Source: Blastocladiella emersonii ATCC 22665
Taxonomy: Eukaryota; Blastocladiomycota; Blastocladiomycetes; Blastocladiales; Blastocladiaceae
Reading direction: 5' to 3'
Assembly: GCA_025594325.1 (NCBI GenBank)
Contig: JANHCV010000010.1
Location: 682,001 to 746,000, forward strand
Length of the DNA: 64,000 bases
In this document: positions 30,923 to 42,121 of the stretch, one piece after another
How positions within the stretch are numbered: the stretch's first letter is position 1
How the letters are laid out: every line of letters begins with the position of its first letter
Translations under genes and position numbers: made by a program
The notes under the pieces: generated by a model
What the model saw: only the letters and a program-made list of their open reading frames with translations
Databases searched by the model: none
Told to the model about the DNA's origin: nothing

Positions 30923-33900
30923 CTACATGGACGGCGTCTGGAGCAACGGCGGCGGGTGCGGCGGCGCGAGCCCAGCGACGGGTCCGGGCTCCGGCTTCCA
31001 CAGCCGCGTGAGGACATACGCGACATCCGCCGTCCGCAACACGACGTCCGGGTGCGGCGCCGTGTACACGAAGCTCTGGGCGTTGCCCAAATCCGCGCTC
31101 GGCGCGCGGTACAACCCGAGCACAACGACGCCGTGCCCGAGACACAGGTCGAGGAACAGGTCCTTGAACGGGCGCCCGATATACTCGCCGGGCACGTCGA
31201 TCGTGTACAGGAACGACGGCTGGACCTTGAGCTCGTGGTCGAGCCGGATATCGGCGCGGCTGCGGATCCCCGAGAACAGCCTTGTGATGTCGAGCAGCGT
31301 CGGCTGGAAGAAGTGCTGGATCAGGATCGTGTCGAGCATGTCCGAGCAGAACGCCTCGCCCGACGCGAACTGCGGGTCGTAGAACACCTGCAGCCGCGCG
31401 GGCAGGCGCGGGCGCAGGTTCGCCGACGGGTCCGAGCCGTGCAGCGCGTCGCCGCCCGTGCTCGCGATTGAGGCCGTCGCGATTCCCCCGCCACCGGCGC
31501 CCGAGACCGCCGACACAGGCGACGACGCGGGCGTCGCGGTCGCGGACGTTACTCCGGCCGCCGTCGTCACGATCGGGCCCGGCAGGCTCCCGCCGTTGAC
31601 CAGGTACTTGCGCCGGCGCCGCGTGCGCCGCCTTGACGTCGTGAGCCCGAACCGCGACGGCGACACCTCCTCGAAGTCGCTGAGGTCGCTGACGACGCTG
31701 GTCCCGTACTCGGGCTGCTGCTGCGCCTGCGCCTGCTGCTGTTGCGCAGCCGGCGGCGACTGCAGCGCGTCGTCGGCGTTCACCATGTTGATCCCGAGCG
31801 GCGACGACGCCGACGGCGGGACCGTGAGCGTGACGGGCTCGTCCGTGAACCGGACCGTTGGCGATCCCGAAGGCGCGGCCGAGTCAGCGCCAGTCGGTTC
31901 CGGGTCGAGGTGCAGCGGTCGAAACGCGGGCGTCGCGCCTGCGAGCGGGTCGCTCTCGGACCGCGCGGGCGACCCGGTACGGCCGCGCGCGAGCGTCTCG
32001 TGGCTGCCGGAGACGACGTGGGGCTGGAGCGGGAAGCTGGCGAGGACGGTGGACGTCGAGATGGACGCGCGTCGCCCGCGGGCGGGGCTTCGTGCGCGCT
32101 CGATCGCCGTCGCGCCCATGGGCCGGGATTTCGCCGTCGTCGCGGTGCCCTGGATCTCGGCGGACGGCGCGAGGAACGAGATCGCGGCGGCGTTGTTGAG
32201 CTCGACCATGGTGTAGATAGGCGGGGCCGCGAGCTTGGCGACCGTGTGGACGGCGAGATGCCGCGTCAGGATCGGCTGGAGGTCCGCGAAATCCTCCTCG
32301 GCGACATCGTCGGGCGGCGCGGCGAGGATGATGATGCGGTCGGCGAAGTGCAGGTTGGCGCGCATCAGGTCGCGGCGCCACCGCGGGTTGCCGCACATGT
32401 ACCTGACGCGCGGGAACGCGGCGAGGAAGTGGAACTCCTCGGGCGTCGGCAGCGTGCGGGACACGAATAGCACCCACCGCAGGTCCTGCGCGGGGATGTG
32501 CGCGGACCGGATCGTGCAGCAGAACCGGAACAGGTTCCACACGGGCGTGATGACGACCACGTGGCCCTCGAGGCGTGGGTCCGCTGGGTTGGCCCCCGAT
32601 ACGTCGTGCACCTCGACGTCGTGCACCGAGGAGGGCGCGACGGGGAGCAGGTGGCACAAAGGCACCTTCTTGGTATCGGCTGAGAACGGGATCTCCGGCT
32701 GCTCGATGCGGAACGGGCTGTTGAGCTTGCGCGGGAGGAACATGGCGAGCGCGTCGGCGGGCGTCGTGGGCGAGAAGGGCGCCGCAGCCGCGGCGGCCGC
32801 GGTGGTGAACTCGGACGTGGCCGTGTTGGATCGAGACATGGTCTTGTCGTGGCGCGCGACCGAGAAGATGGGTGGGAGGTCCTGCAGCGACCGCTCGAAC
32901 GACTCGGGCGTCTACGTTCGCCGGGGGTTAGCGGGCGAGTCGATACGTGCGCGATGGCGAACACGTACCAGGGCCTGGATCAGGTCAATCTCGCGCATAC
33001 CTTGCGCGATGCACACGATCTCCTCGTTGCCGCGGATCACGTAGTCGTCGGACGGGTTGAGCACCACGTGGTTGTCGGTGGTCTCGTACTCTTTCGTGCG
33101 GTGGATGATCGGGATGCGCACGGCGATGGCTATGACCTGGAACTCGATGAACAGGTACTGTTTCCCCAAGGTCGTGTCAGTCCCGTTCGGAGCACGTTGG
33201 AGACGCGCAAAGCGTACCGCGCAGAGATGATGGAACCGTCGCCCAACAAACACCTGGCGGACCGCGAAATTATAGATCTCGTGCCCGAGCCCGTCGCCGT
33301 ACTGGACCATCCACGGTTTCGCGTACGAGTCGAGCGGCGCCGAATTGTTGATCAGGTTCGTCACGAGCGTCGCGACGCCGCGGTGGATCGAGTTGCACCC
33401 GAGCAGCGCCTGCTTGAGGTCGTCGGCGCACACGACGGCGGTCGCGTGCTGGTAGTGGAACCGCTCGTACTCGGGGCGGTGCGTGTAGATGTACAGCTCG
33501 ACCTCAGGCGCGAACCGCGCCACGGACCACACGCGCAGCACGTTGCGCTCGTCCTCGGACGACGTGTTGTTCGAAATGAAGAAGACGCCCAGCGCGCTGC
33601 GCACCTGCGCCCGGCTGAGGTCGCCCTCGTTCAGCGCCGAGCCCATGATGTAGAAGACGTGGTCGCGGCTACACGACCGGGTCAGCGCGCGTCGTGTGCG
33701 GGATCGCGGGAGGGACGTACAAGGCGGGGGTGTTGATGAGCGTCTTGACGTCCGACGACGGTTTCCGCCGCGTCAGGAGCACGACCTTGATCGGGACCGC
33801 GTTTTCCTACCCGTCCCGAAACACACACGAGTCAGATCCGCCGACCCAGCAGCACGGTGGCGACGACGAAGCGTACGTTGAAGAAAAAGGCGTGGAGCAG

Positions 33901-35789
33901 CGAGCTGACAAACGTGGCGTCGTCGAAGCGGCCAATGAGGACGACGTGCGGGATGGCGCGGCGCTCGTAGATGCCGCCACCCTCGCGGCGCGCGCGGTAC
34001 GTGTCCATGGCCGACGAGACGAGGGGCGGGATCGCGACAAAGGCGAGCTACACAGACGGACACGAGTCAGCGAGCCGCCACACACACCCACGCGCAACGC
34101 GATCCACGTACAATGATGCCGATAATGATGACGATGCGGCCCACGGTGCTCTTGGCGGTGATATCGCCGTACCCGACCGTGGTCAAGCTGACGACGGTGA
34201 AGTAGACCGTGTCCATGAGCGTCAGGACCTGGTCGCCCATGACCATTTCGGCGTACTGCACGCTGCACATGACCGTGTAGATGATGGCGAGCAGCGTCGA
34301 GACGAGCACGATCAGCTTCTCGCGCAGCGCGTCCGTCGGCACCATGACCTCGGATACCTCGAGCCGGATGTGCAGGAACCGCCGCAGCCGCGGGATCACC
34401 GCGATACATCGCAGGTAGTACGGCACGAACATGAGCGGCCCGTGCGCGAGGAACATGGACACGATCATCGGCGCCGTCGTGAGCAGCTCGATGAGCATGA
34501 GCGGGCTGAAGATCACGCGACGCGGGGTATCGGCAAAGGCCAGGTGCACGAGGAAGGAGACGAGGTTGAACCACGCGAGGACTATGAAGCGGCGGACGGG
34601 TGAGTGCCGATGTCCGCAGAGACGGCGGCGCATGGGCGGGCAGCGCACCGACGGCAATGAACCAGATAGCGTGCGGTCGCGGGATGTAGAGCCACCACGG
34701 CTCGAGGCCGGGGATCGGGATCGCGTCGTTGAGCGTGACGCCCATGACGCTCATCTCGATGAGGTAGAGGATCACGAACGCCATATCGACGGACGCCTCG
34801 GCGAGGATCAGGACCGCCTTGAGCGGTTTCGACGCCGTGAGCCGGCGAAAGAAGATGCGCCGCGGCTTGTGGACGTAGTGCTCGAGCATGGTGCGCCACG
34901 ACGACGAGTACGGCAGCTCGCGGTGCACCCGGCGCTCGTGCTCGTAGACGTAGCGCGCCTGGTTGTAGGACCCGAACTGCATGACGGGCGCCCACAGCGC
35001 CTCGAACGTCAGCTTGGCGAGGTACATCCACGACCGGTGGCGGTGCTCGGCGACCGAGTCCTGGAAGCTCGGCGTCAGCCCGACGTCGTGCGGGATCGTG
35101 GGCACCCGGAACGACGCCGCCCCGCGCGTCAGCTTGTGCCGGTGGTGGTGGTGGTGCCGCCGCCCGCCGTTGTGGCCGTGCCGCTCGCGCGGATCGCGCG
35201 GATCGCGCGGATCGCGGTGCATGTCGGCGCCGCCGGGCGTCAGGTCCACCGCTGCCGTCGGTTTTGCGGGATGGTGCCGCCGGCGCAGGAAGTCGGGCAC
35301 GCGGAGCCACGACCGGTCGTCGTGCCGTACGGGGGATGCCCCCGACTCGGTATCCGTGTCGCCGCCCGAGTCGTACAGCTGCTCGCGGGAAGTGCCGAAG
35401 GCGGACGCGGGGATCTCGGTGCGCCCGCCGCGCCCGCCCAGCACGCGCCAGTCCGTGTCGGTCTCGGTGCGGGTGAAGGGCAGGTCGATGAACTCGGGCA
35501 CCGCGCTCGGCGGCGAGCCGCGCGACATGGGCGGCGGGGGTGGTGGCGGGGCGCGCGGGAAGAAGGTGCCGTCGGGCACGCCGCGGGCGAGGGAGGGGGG
35601 AAGCGGCGGTGGCGGGATCATGGCGGGCATGCTGTGGTAGTGGCCGCTCTGGTGCCGGCGCAGGGCGGGCCGCGGGACGGGGCTCGCGCCGGCCGTCGGT
35701 GGTGGTGGGCGGGACGACGTGGAGTGCATGGGGATCGCGTCGGCATCGTAAGGTTGTCGCGACGACGGGGGTGTATTCATTGAGTTCAT
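30923..35789 (-). CDS. Calcium-activated (BK/Slo or KCNT)-type potassium channel alpha subunit
   Basis: Six exons, complement of 34649-35789, 34112-34581, 33877-34047, 33721-33806, 32969-33668 and 30923-32911, encode 1,518 residues. After a 240-residue Pro/Ser/His-rich N-terminus come S1 (AVLILAEASVDMAFVILYLI), S2, S3 and an S4 with few arginines (LRCIAVIPRLRRFLHIRL). S5 and the pore loop with selectivity filter TVGYGD (about 34,160-34,175) follow. S6 is split by an intron. The cytosolic half has a first RCK Rossmann domain (HVVLIGRFDDATFVSSLLHA, VFYIMGSALNEGDL) and a second (GHVVVITPVWNLFRFCCTIR, RIIILAAPPDDVAEEDF). These domains gate K+ efflux in response to ions. No clear calcium-bowl aspartate run is visible, so the ligand is open. 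A long Ser/Pro-rich insert sits in the last third. Confidence 0.9.
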
Positions 35790-36537
35790 CAGGCTTCAGA
35801 GAGGAGGAGAGAAGCGAGAGGGCGGAGGAGAAGAAGGTTGCGCGGTCCCTGACAAACACAGGCACAGACACGCGTCGGGCGCAGCGGGTTGAAAAGGCGC
35901 AGCGAGGGGGGATGGCGTGTGCGCCCCCGATTGACCTCATCACACACGTTTGCGCTGCAGCGCCGGAGCGCAGCACCACGGCGCCGCTCGCCGCTGCAGC
36001 ACACGTTCCCCGCGGCGGCGACGGCAACGGCGACGCTCTCGCCCGCGCAGGCCGCGTGGCCATCCGGACAGGCTGATGCGGCGAGTGGTGGGAGACACGG
36101 CTTCGAGGAAGGAAGGCAGCACACGCGCCCGAGACGGCGGGACGCGTCGCGTGTGTGTGGCGCGCGCCGGGGGCGGCGGGTCACCTGACGCGGCCTGACC
36201 CAGTAAATACGCGGGCTGGATCGGGGCCTGCGCGACGCCGTGCTCGAGAATTATGGCGTCGTAGTGATCGCGCGCGTCGCGCCGAAGAAATTTTTTGAGA
36301 GGGGAGCGAGGCGAGGGTGAGGAGCGTCACTTGGCGGGGTCGTGCCTGTCGGGTCCATCACGAACGTGCCGGTCTGCGAGTGGATCTGACTTGGGCCTGA
36401 GCCAGCCGACCGACCTCCTGCACCAGCCGCCTCGGTGGTCGCTGGGCTGCCTCCCTCGGCCTACTTTTACTCCCCGCCTCCCCGCCGATCGCTTCCCTCA
36501 GCTTTCCGCCAGTCGCTGCAACTTGACACTATTCGCA
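35790..36537. promoter_or_regulatory. Divergent intergenic region between channel and eRF1
   Basis: About 750 bp separate the start codons of the channel gene (minus) and eRF1 (plus), so both promoters should lie here. The eRF1 side ends in a CT-rich leader just before the ATG, as in other genes of this window. No distinct box can be assigned with confidence. Confidence 0.4.
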
Positions 36538-38019
36538 ATGGAGACCGACGCCAACGTGGAGATCTGGAAGATCAAGAAGGTCATCAAGTCGCTCGACGCC
36601 GCGCGCGGCAACGGCACTTCCATGATCTCGCTCATCCTCCCGCCCAAGGGTACTACTCGCCTCCCGGCTGTCTGAGGGGGGTAGTCTCGGTGCTGCCGCT
36701 CGTGCTTTGTCGTCGCTCGGGGTGCATGTGGAGAGTGACCCGCGCGAGCGCGAGCGCGAGCGCGAGCACGAGCACGCCGCCGAACCCCCCTCGCTCAAGC
36801 ACCAAGCTGACCCAACCACACATCCCGACCCGTAGAACAGCTGCCGCGCGTCAACAAGATGCTGGCGGACGAGTACGGTGCCGCGTCCAACATCAAGTCG
36901 CGCGTGAACCGCCTGTCGGTGCTGTCGGCCATCACGTCGGCGCAGCAGAAGCTCAAGCTGTACAACCGGATCCCCGTCAACGGCCTGGTCATCTACTGCG
37001 GCACCGCCGTGACCGAGGACGGCAAGGAGAAGCGCCTCAACATCGACTTTGAGCCCTTCAAGCCCGTCAACACCTTCATGTACATGTGCGACAACAAGTT
37101 TCACACGGAGCCGCTCGCCGAGCTGCTCGAGAGCGACGCCAAGTTCGGGTTCATCGTCGTGGACGGCAACGGCGCCCTGTTCGGCACCATCGCCGGCAAC
37201 ACGCGCGAGGTGCTGCACCGCGTCTCGGTCGACCTGCCCAAGAAGCACGGCCGAGGCGGCCAGTCGGCGCTCCGTTTCGCGCGTCTCCGCGAGGAGAAGC
37301 GCCACAACTACGTGCGCAAGGTCGCCGAGCTGTCGGTCCAGTTCTTCATTACCAACGACAAGGTCAACGTCACCGGCCTCGTCCTGGCGGGTTCGGCCGA
37401 CTTCAAGACGGAGCTCGCGCAGTCGGACATGTTCGACCAGCGGTTGCAGGCCAAGATCGTCAACATTGTGGACGTGTCGTACGGCGGCGACAACGGGTTC
37501 AACCAGGCGATTGAGCTGTCGGCCGAGGTGCTCTCCAACGTCAAGTTCATCCAGGAGAAGAAGCTCATCAACAAGTACTTTGACGAGATCTCCATCGACT
37601 CGGGCAAGTACTGCTTCGGCGTCGAGGACACGCTCAAGGGCCTCGACATGGGCGCGGTCGAGACGCTCATCGTGTGGGAGAACCTGGATATCAACCGGTA
37701 CGTGCTCAAGAACCCCGCCACCGACTCGACGCTCGTCAAGCACCTCAAGCCCGCCGAGGAGGCCGACCGCAACAACTTTGTCCAGGACGGCCAGGACCTC
37801 GAGACGGTCGAGAAGGTGGCCCTCCTCGAGTGGTTTGCCGAAAACTACAAGGACTTCGGCACCCAGCTCGAGTTCGTCACCAACCGGTCCCAGGAAGGGT
37901 CCCAGTTCGTCCGCGGGTTCGGCGGCATCGGCGGCCTCCTCCGCTACAAGGTCGATTTCGCCACCCTCAACGCCTACGACGAGGAGGACGAGTTCCTCTC
38001 CGACGAGGACTACCTGTAA
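36538..38019 (+). CDS. SUP45: Eukaryotic peptide chain release factor 1 (eRF1)
   Basis: Two exons, 36538-36649 and 36836-38019, encode 431 residues, the normal length. The three eRF1 landmarks are intact: the stop-codon-reading NIKS motif in [16 protein letters not shown], the YxCxxxF motif in MYMCDNKF, and the GGQ loop in [20 protein letters not shown] that triggers peptidyl-tRNA hydrolysis. The C-terminal eRF3-binding domain ends with an acidic [13 protein letters not shown]. The protein recognises all three stop codons in standard-code organisms, which fits the use of TGA, TAA and TAG as terminators here. The 186-nt first intron is much longer than the others in the window and holds a GAGCGC-type repeat. 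Confidence 0.97.
36742..36780 (+). repeat. GCGAGC hexamer-like repeat in eRF1 intron 1
   Basis: A short run of GCGAGC units degenerating to ACGAGC lies within the first intron of eRF1. It is a simple-sequence repeat and may account for the unusual intron length. Confidence 0.7.
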
Positions 38020-38127
38020 GCGCCTCGCTCGCGTCGTTGGATGTTTTTCACCTACTAGCCCCTGAAAGAAGAAGCAATTGTATTCGTTTTGTTCTCCCAT
38101 CTACCCACACACGGACTCGCTCGCGCC

Positions 38128-38938
38128 TTAGGCAGCAAACGCCTTGGTAAAGAACGCGACCACCTCATCGACCGCCTCGTGCGTGCGCTGGCGGTTCAGC
38201 TCGTTCTCGAAATCGGCGCGCGCGCCGCACCACCCGTGGTGCATATCGTCGAACCGGCGGAACGCGTACAGCTTCCCCGTCGACTTGAGGTGGGCCTCGA
38301 CATCGGCCATGTCGGGCTCGTCCTTGGACGGCAGGATGCACAGCGGGCGTTTCGCGGCCTGGATCAGCTCGAGCTTGAGGAACGCCGGGTGCAGCAGCGC
38401 GGCGCCCGCGAGGTCCGCCGCCAGCTCGTCGGCGGCCTGCACGGCCATGAGCGAGCCCCAGCACAGGCCGACGACGCCGACCTTATGCGCGCCGTGCGCC
38501 TTGGCGTGGGCGATCGAGGCGGAGAGGAGCGGCTTGATCCGCGACCACCCGCCCGCGGTCGTCACCCACTGCATGAAGGCCGGGCCGTCCTTCTACGCGC
38601 GGGAACGGGTTAGAGTCGATGGATGGCGATCGAGATCGCGCAGCAAGACGTACAGGCGGGAAGTTGGCGAGCGACCACGCGTTGCCCTCAAAGAAGTCGG
38701 GCATGTAGACGCGCGCGCCGAGGCCGTGCGCGAGCAGGTCGACCGTCTGCTTGGTGGCCGGGTGGTACCCGAAGATGTCGTAGGTCATGACGAGCGCCGT
38801 GGCGGCGTCGGCGGGACCCACGACGTACGCGTCGAGGCCGCCGTCGAGCGTGACGTGCGCGCCCTTGGGCGTGTAATCGGACACGACGGGCGGCAGCGTG
38901 CAGCACGCCTTGCTGTGGGTCTGCTGGGTCGAGGCCAT
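38128..38938 (-). CDS. Dienelactone hydrolase family protein
   Basis: Two exons, complement of 38654-38938 and 38128-38592, encode 249 residues, typical of the family. The alpha/beta-hydrolase fold carries the nucleophile cysteine in VGLCWGS, an aspartate in SKDEPD and a histidine in DDMHHGWCG, giving the Cys-Asp-His triad of dienelactone hydrolases. The N-terminus (CCTLPPVVSDYTPKGAHVTL) resembles the fungal Aim2-type cytosolic members, whose physiological substrate is not settled. The gene converges on eRF1 with 108 bp between stop codons. Confidence 0.88.
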
Positions 38939-39624
38939 GGTTGATGCGTTGCGAGTGGGTCGGGGTCGGGGAGAGAGAGAGGGGTGGGGAGAGAGAGGTG
39001 AACGGCGCGTCGGATCCGATGGACCGAAGGCCGGCGATCGATCGCGACAGCAACACAAACGGCGGCGCCGCAGCTGGCAAACCTGTCAACTTGTCGCGCG
39101 CGTGTCTCGCACCACCGGCCCCGCGCCCGACCCCCGCGATCGCAGCCAGCATGGACGGCTACCGATCGGATGGAGCGGCCACGGGCGCTGATAGGGCAAC
39201 AGGGGGTCGGTGGGTGGCGCGGGTGACCCGCCGAAGCAAGGGGAAGCCGGAAGGAAGCATCGCTGGCACTCACGAGCGACTCCGCAACGACGTCAGGCTC
39301 AACCGTCAGCGCGGACAGGGAAGACCGACTGCACCAAGTCGCGAAAGCTAAACGCGCACGCGGCGCGAACGAACGCGACTCGCGCGGGCAGCACGTGACG
39401 GCGGCAGGACGCGTCGGCGCCGCGTGACGCGTTTGGGCGTCTCGCTGGTGCTTCTTCCTTCCTTCCTTTCCTTCGCCTCGCGCGCGCGCCGCCCGCCCCA
39501 CTCGCCGGCCCTTCAAAAGCGCGCCCCTCGCTCGCCGCCCGCCCGCGCTCCCCCGTCTGCCTCGACACCACGCCGTCGCCTCCACCCCCCCCTCCACCCT
39601 CACCCACCCACCACTACGCATCGA
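38939..39624. promoter_or_regulatory. Divergent intergenic region
   Basis: About 690 bp lie between the starts of the dienelactone hydrolase gene and the PP28-domain gene. A CCTTCC/CTTTCC-rich tract and a C-rich run (about 39583-39610) precede the plus-strand ATG. No gene is seen. Confidence 0.4.
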
Positions 39625-40765
39625 ATGAACTCGACCGCCGCTCGCAAGGGAGCCAAGTTCAACAAGCACCGCCGCGACACCAACCGCAGCGGCGCCGACC
39701 CGTTCGAGCCCGCCGGCGACGACGCCTTCGTCACCAACCTGCACGACCCCGCCGAGGAGCGCCGCCTCGCTGCCGAGGAGGCCGCGCGCGCCGCCAACAA
39801 GCGCCACGGAGCGGGCGCCAACAACCGGAACCGGTCCGCGTCGCCCACCAAGCCCGCCGGCGCTGCCGCTGCCGCTGCGCCCGCGCCCCAGAAGCAGTCG
39901 GCCTCGTGGGACGAGGAGGACAGCGACGCCGACGAGTCGCCCGCGCCCGCTAAGCGCGCCACCGCGGCGGCGCCCAAGTCGGCCCCGCCCACCGTTTCCA
40001 CGACCAAGAAGCCCGCGCCCGCCCCCGTCGTCGACGATACCCCGCCGTCGCCCAAGTCGGCCCGTCATGCCGCGCGCATCGCCGCCAAGAACGGCGCCCA
40101 CGGCGGTAAGGCTCGCGCCCCCGAGCCCGAGCCGGAGCCCGTCGCTGCTCCCGCCCCCGCTGCGTCCGCCGCCGGCGGCAAGAAGAAGAAGAAGATCGTG
40201 ATCCCCGGCCAGGCCACGGACCCCGCCAAGGCAACCACGCTCGACGAGCTGCGCGGCCGCGCGCGCGCCAAGTCGGCTGCGGGGCCCGAGTCGCCCAAGA
40301 GCGCGGTACAGTCTTCTTTCTCTGGGTGCACGGTGATCGGCGACTGATCCTCGTGTGTGTAGAAGCTCCGCGGGCCCGAAGACCGCTCGCGTTCGCCGTC
40401 CGAGGGCCGCGACGAGCCGTCGCGCCGCGAGCGGTGCGCTTTCTCCCCCATCTCCTTCCCTCTCTCCTTTCCCTCCCACTCACACCCCGTCCCCCTCTCG
40501 TAGTGAGGCTGTCGACAAGGCCACTATCCTCAAGACCGAGCAGGCCCGCTCGGACCTCGAGCGCCTCGCCCTCATCCGCAAGGAGCGCGAGGAGGCGGCC
40601 GCGCGCCGTGCCTTCGAGCTCGCCAACAAGGCCACCAACAAGCCCGTCAACGCCAACGCCAAGACGGCCACGCCGGCCGTGGCTGCCACCGCGTCGGCCG
40701 ACAAGAACGGCGCCGCCGGCGGCGGGTCCGCCAAGGCGAAGCGCTCCGGCAAGGCCCGCCCGTAA
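39625..40765 (+). CDS. PP28/PDAP1-domain protein
   Basis: Three exons (39625-40305, 40363-40433, 40504-40765) encode 337 residues. The C-terminal part matches the casein-kinase-substrate phosphoprotein PP28 domain: LRGPEDRSRSPSEGRDEPSR then ATILKTEQARSDLERLALIR and KEREEAAARRAFEL, with the SRRER/EAVDKA join at an intron. The rest is charged and disordered, Ala/Lys/Pro/Glu-rich with acidic WDEEDSDADESP and basic GGKKKKKIVIP patches. PDAP1 in animals is about 180 residues, so the N-terminal 200 residues are an addition. Its molecular role is poorly known; RNA and growth-factor binding have been proposed. Confidence 0.75.
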
Positions 40766-40869
40766 GTTTGGCGGGACCGGGTCGGAGGGTGGCGCTCGCT
40801 GGATATTGCATGCACATACCACACGGATGAATGAATGATTGACGGATGTGGGATCTATATTGTGATTGA

Positions 40870-41819
40870 CCGCCGCGGGATCAGGACTTGGTTGGCATCG
40901 GCGGGGTCGTCGTTGTCGCGACGGGGGAATGCAGTGGCTGCGGCCACTCGGGACACTCGGCGCGGAACCACTCGAGCGTTGCCGCCGGCAGCTGGTGCAG
41001 GATGAGCCCGAAGACGTGTCGATCGGGCGAAAAGTGGCCGATCTGCTTGCACCACGCCAGCGTCGCGAACGTCTCGGCCTTGGCCGCCGCTGCGCACCGC
41101 GTACTGCAGGTGCAGCTCCCACGGCTGCGTCGCGAGCCAGTCAGGGCACTCGGCGTGAAGCCATGCGAGCGTCGCCGCCGGCAGCTGGTGCAGGATGAGC
41201 CCAAAGACGTGCCGGTCGGGCGAAAAGTGGCCGATCTGCTCGCACCACGCGAGCGTCGCGAACGTCTCGGCCTTGGCCGCAGCGACCACCGCGCTGTCCA
41301 AGCGGCGAGTACTGAGCTTGCCCTGCGCGTGCCACTACTGCAGCACGCCGACATGCCCACTCCTCGCAGCGTCGTCCATTGCCACGCTGCGCTGAGGCAT
41401 GACGCAGCACTCGTGCGCGTGAAGCCACTCGAGGACGTGGACGTGTCCCGCGGCCGTGGCGGAGTTGGCCGCACGCTCCGAGCGCGGGAACGCGAGCCCG
41501 GTGTGATACCAGAAACCGTGCGCCCTGTCGCGGCTGCGTGTTCAACAAACCGCTTGCAGTCCCGGATCCGGTCGAACTCGAGCTTGCCCCCGTCCGAGTA
41601 GCTGAGGAACTCCTTGAGCAGTGGCCCGCTCAGGGAATGCGCCATGGCGTTGAAAATCGTTGTGCTCAGCAGGTGGACGACGACCCGCCGTAGCCGCTCC
41701 ATGCCGGGCGCCACGCGAAGGTACGGCAGCGGGTTGAAGGGGACCGGCCGTGGTGGACGGCGAGGATCAGGATCGATTCAACGACGTCGTAGGGCATGCG
41801 GCGGTGCATTGCAAAAAGT
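40870..41819 (-). pseudogene. LEWW-repeat family pseudogene with internal duplication
   Basis: The start (MHRRMPYDVVESILILAV, ATG at 41819) is nearly the same as that of the intact gene at 42.1-43.2 kb. A frame change occurs at about 41740, before FNPLPYLRVAPGMERLRR, and others between about 41530 and 41300. The segment AKAETFATLAW then HFSPDRHVFGLILHQLPAAT occurs twice, at about 41136-41284 and 40946-41095, a tandem duplication of about 190 bp. The second copy runs into a shortened end. The predicted protein would have been an F-box-like N-terminus followed by ankyrin-like repeats. Confidence 0.8.
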
Positions 41820-41932
41820 GGTGGGGTTCATCAACGGGTGTGCATAGCCAAAAGTGGGGTTCAGGACGAGCGAGTGTGGAGGACGGCGAGGTGGACGGCT
41901 TGGCTCTGGGACTTCGCTCGCGGTCGGACCGC

Positions 41933-41952
41933 CACGTTGTGGCGCAGCGCGC
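41933..41952 (-). promoter_or_regulatory. Conserved upstream 20-mer, copy 1
   Basis: CACGTTGTGGCGCAGCGCGC on the plus strand, 114-133 bp upstream of the ATG at 41819. The same word, with one to a few changes, recurs at a similar distance from three other family start codons. It could be a promoter element or simply part of the duplicated unit. Confidence 0.5.
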
Positions 41953-42121
41953 TCGAGCAGACATCGGCATCCCTTACAATGAACCTCAAGAGTCTCAAAC
42001 AGACAATTGATCGACTGAATGAAGATATTGAGGTTGTATGCAATCAAACTCGACCATGACAGCGTCAGCGACCGACCAGGTCTTCGATACGGAAGAGCAT
42101 GTGGCGAGACGGCTACGGCTC

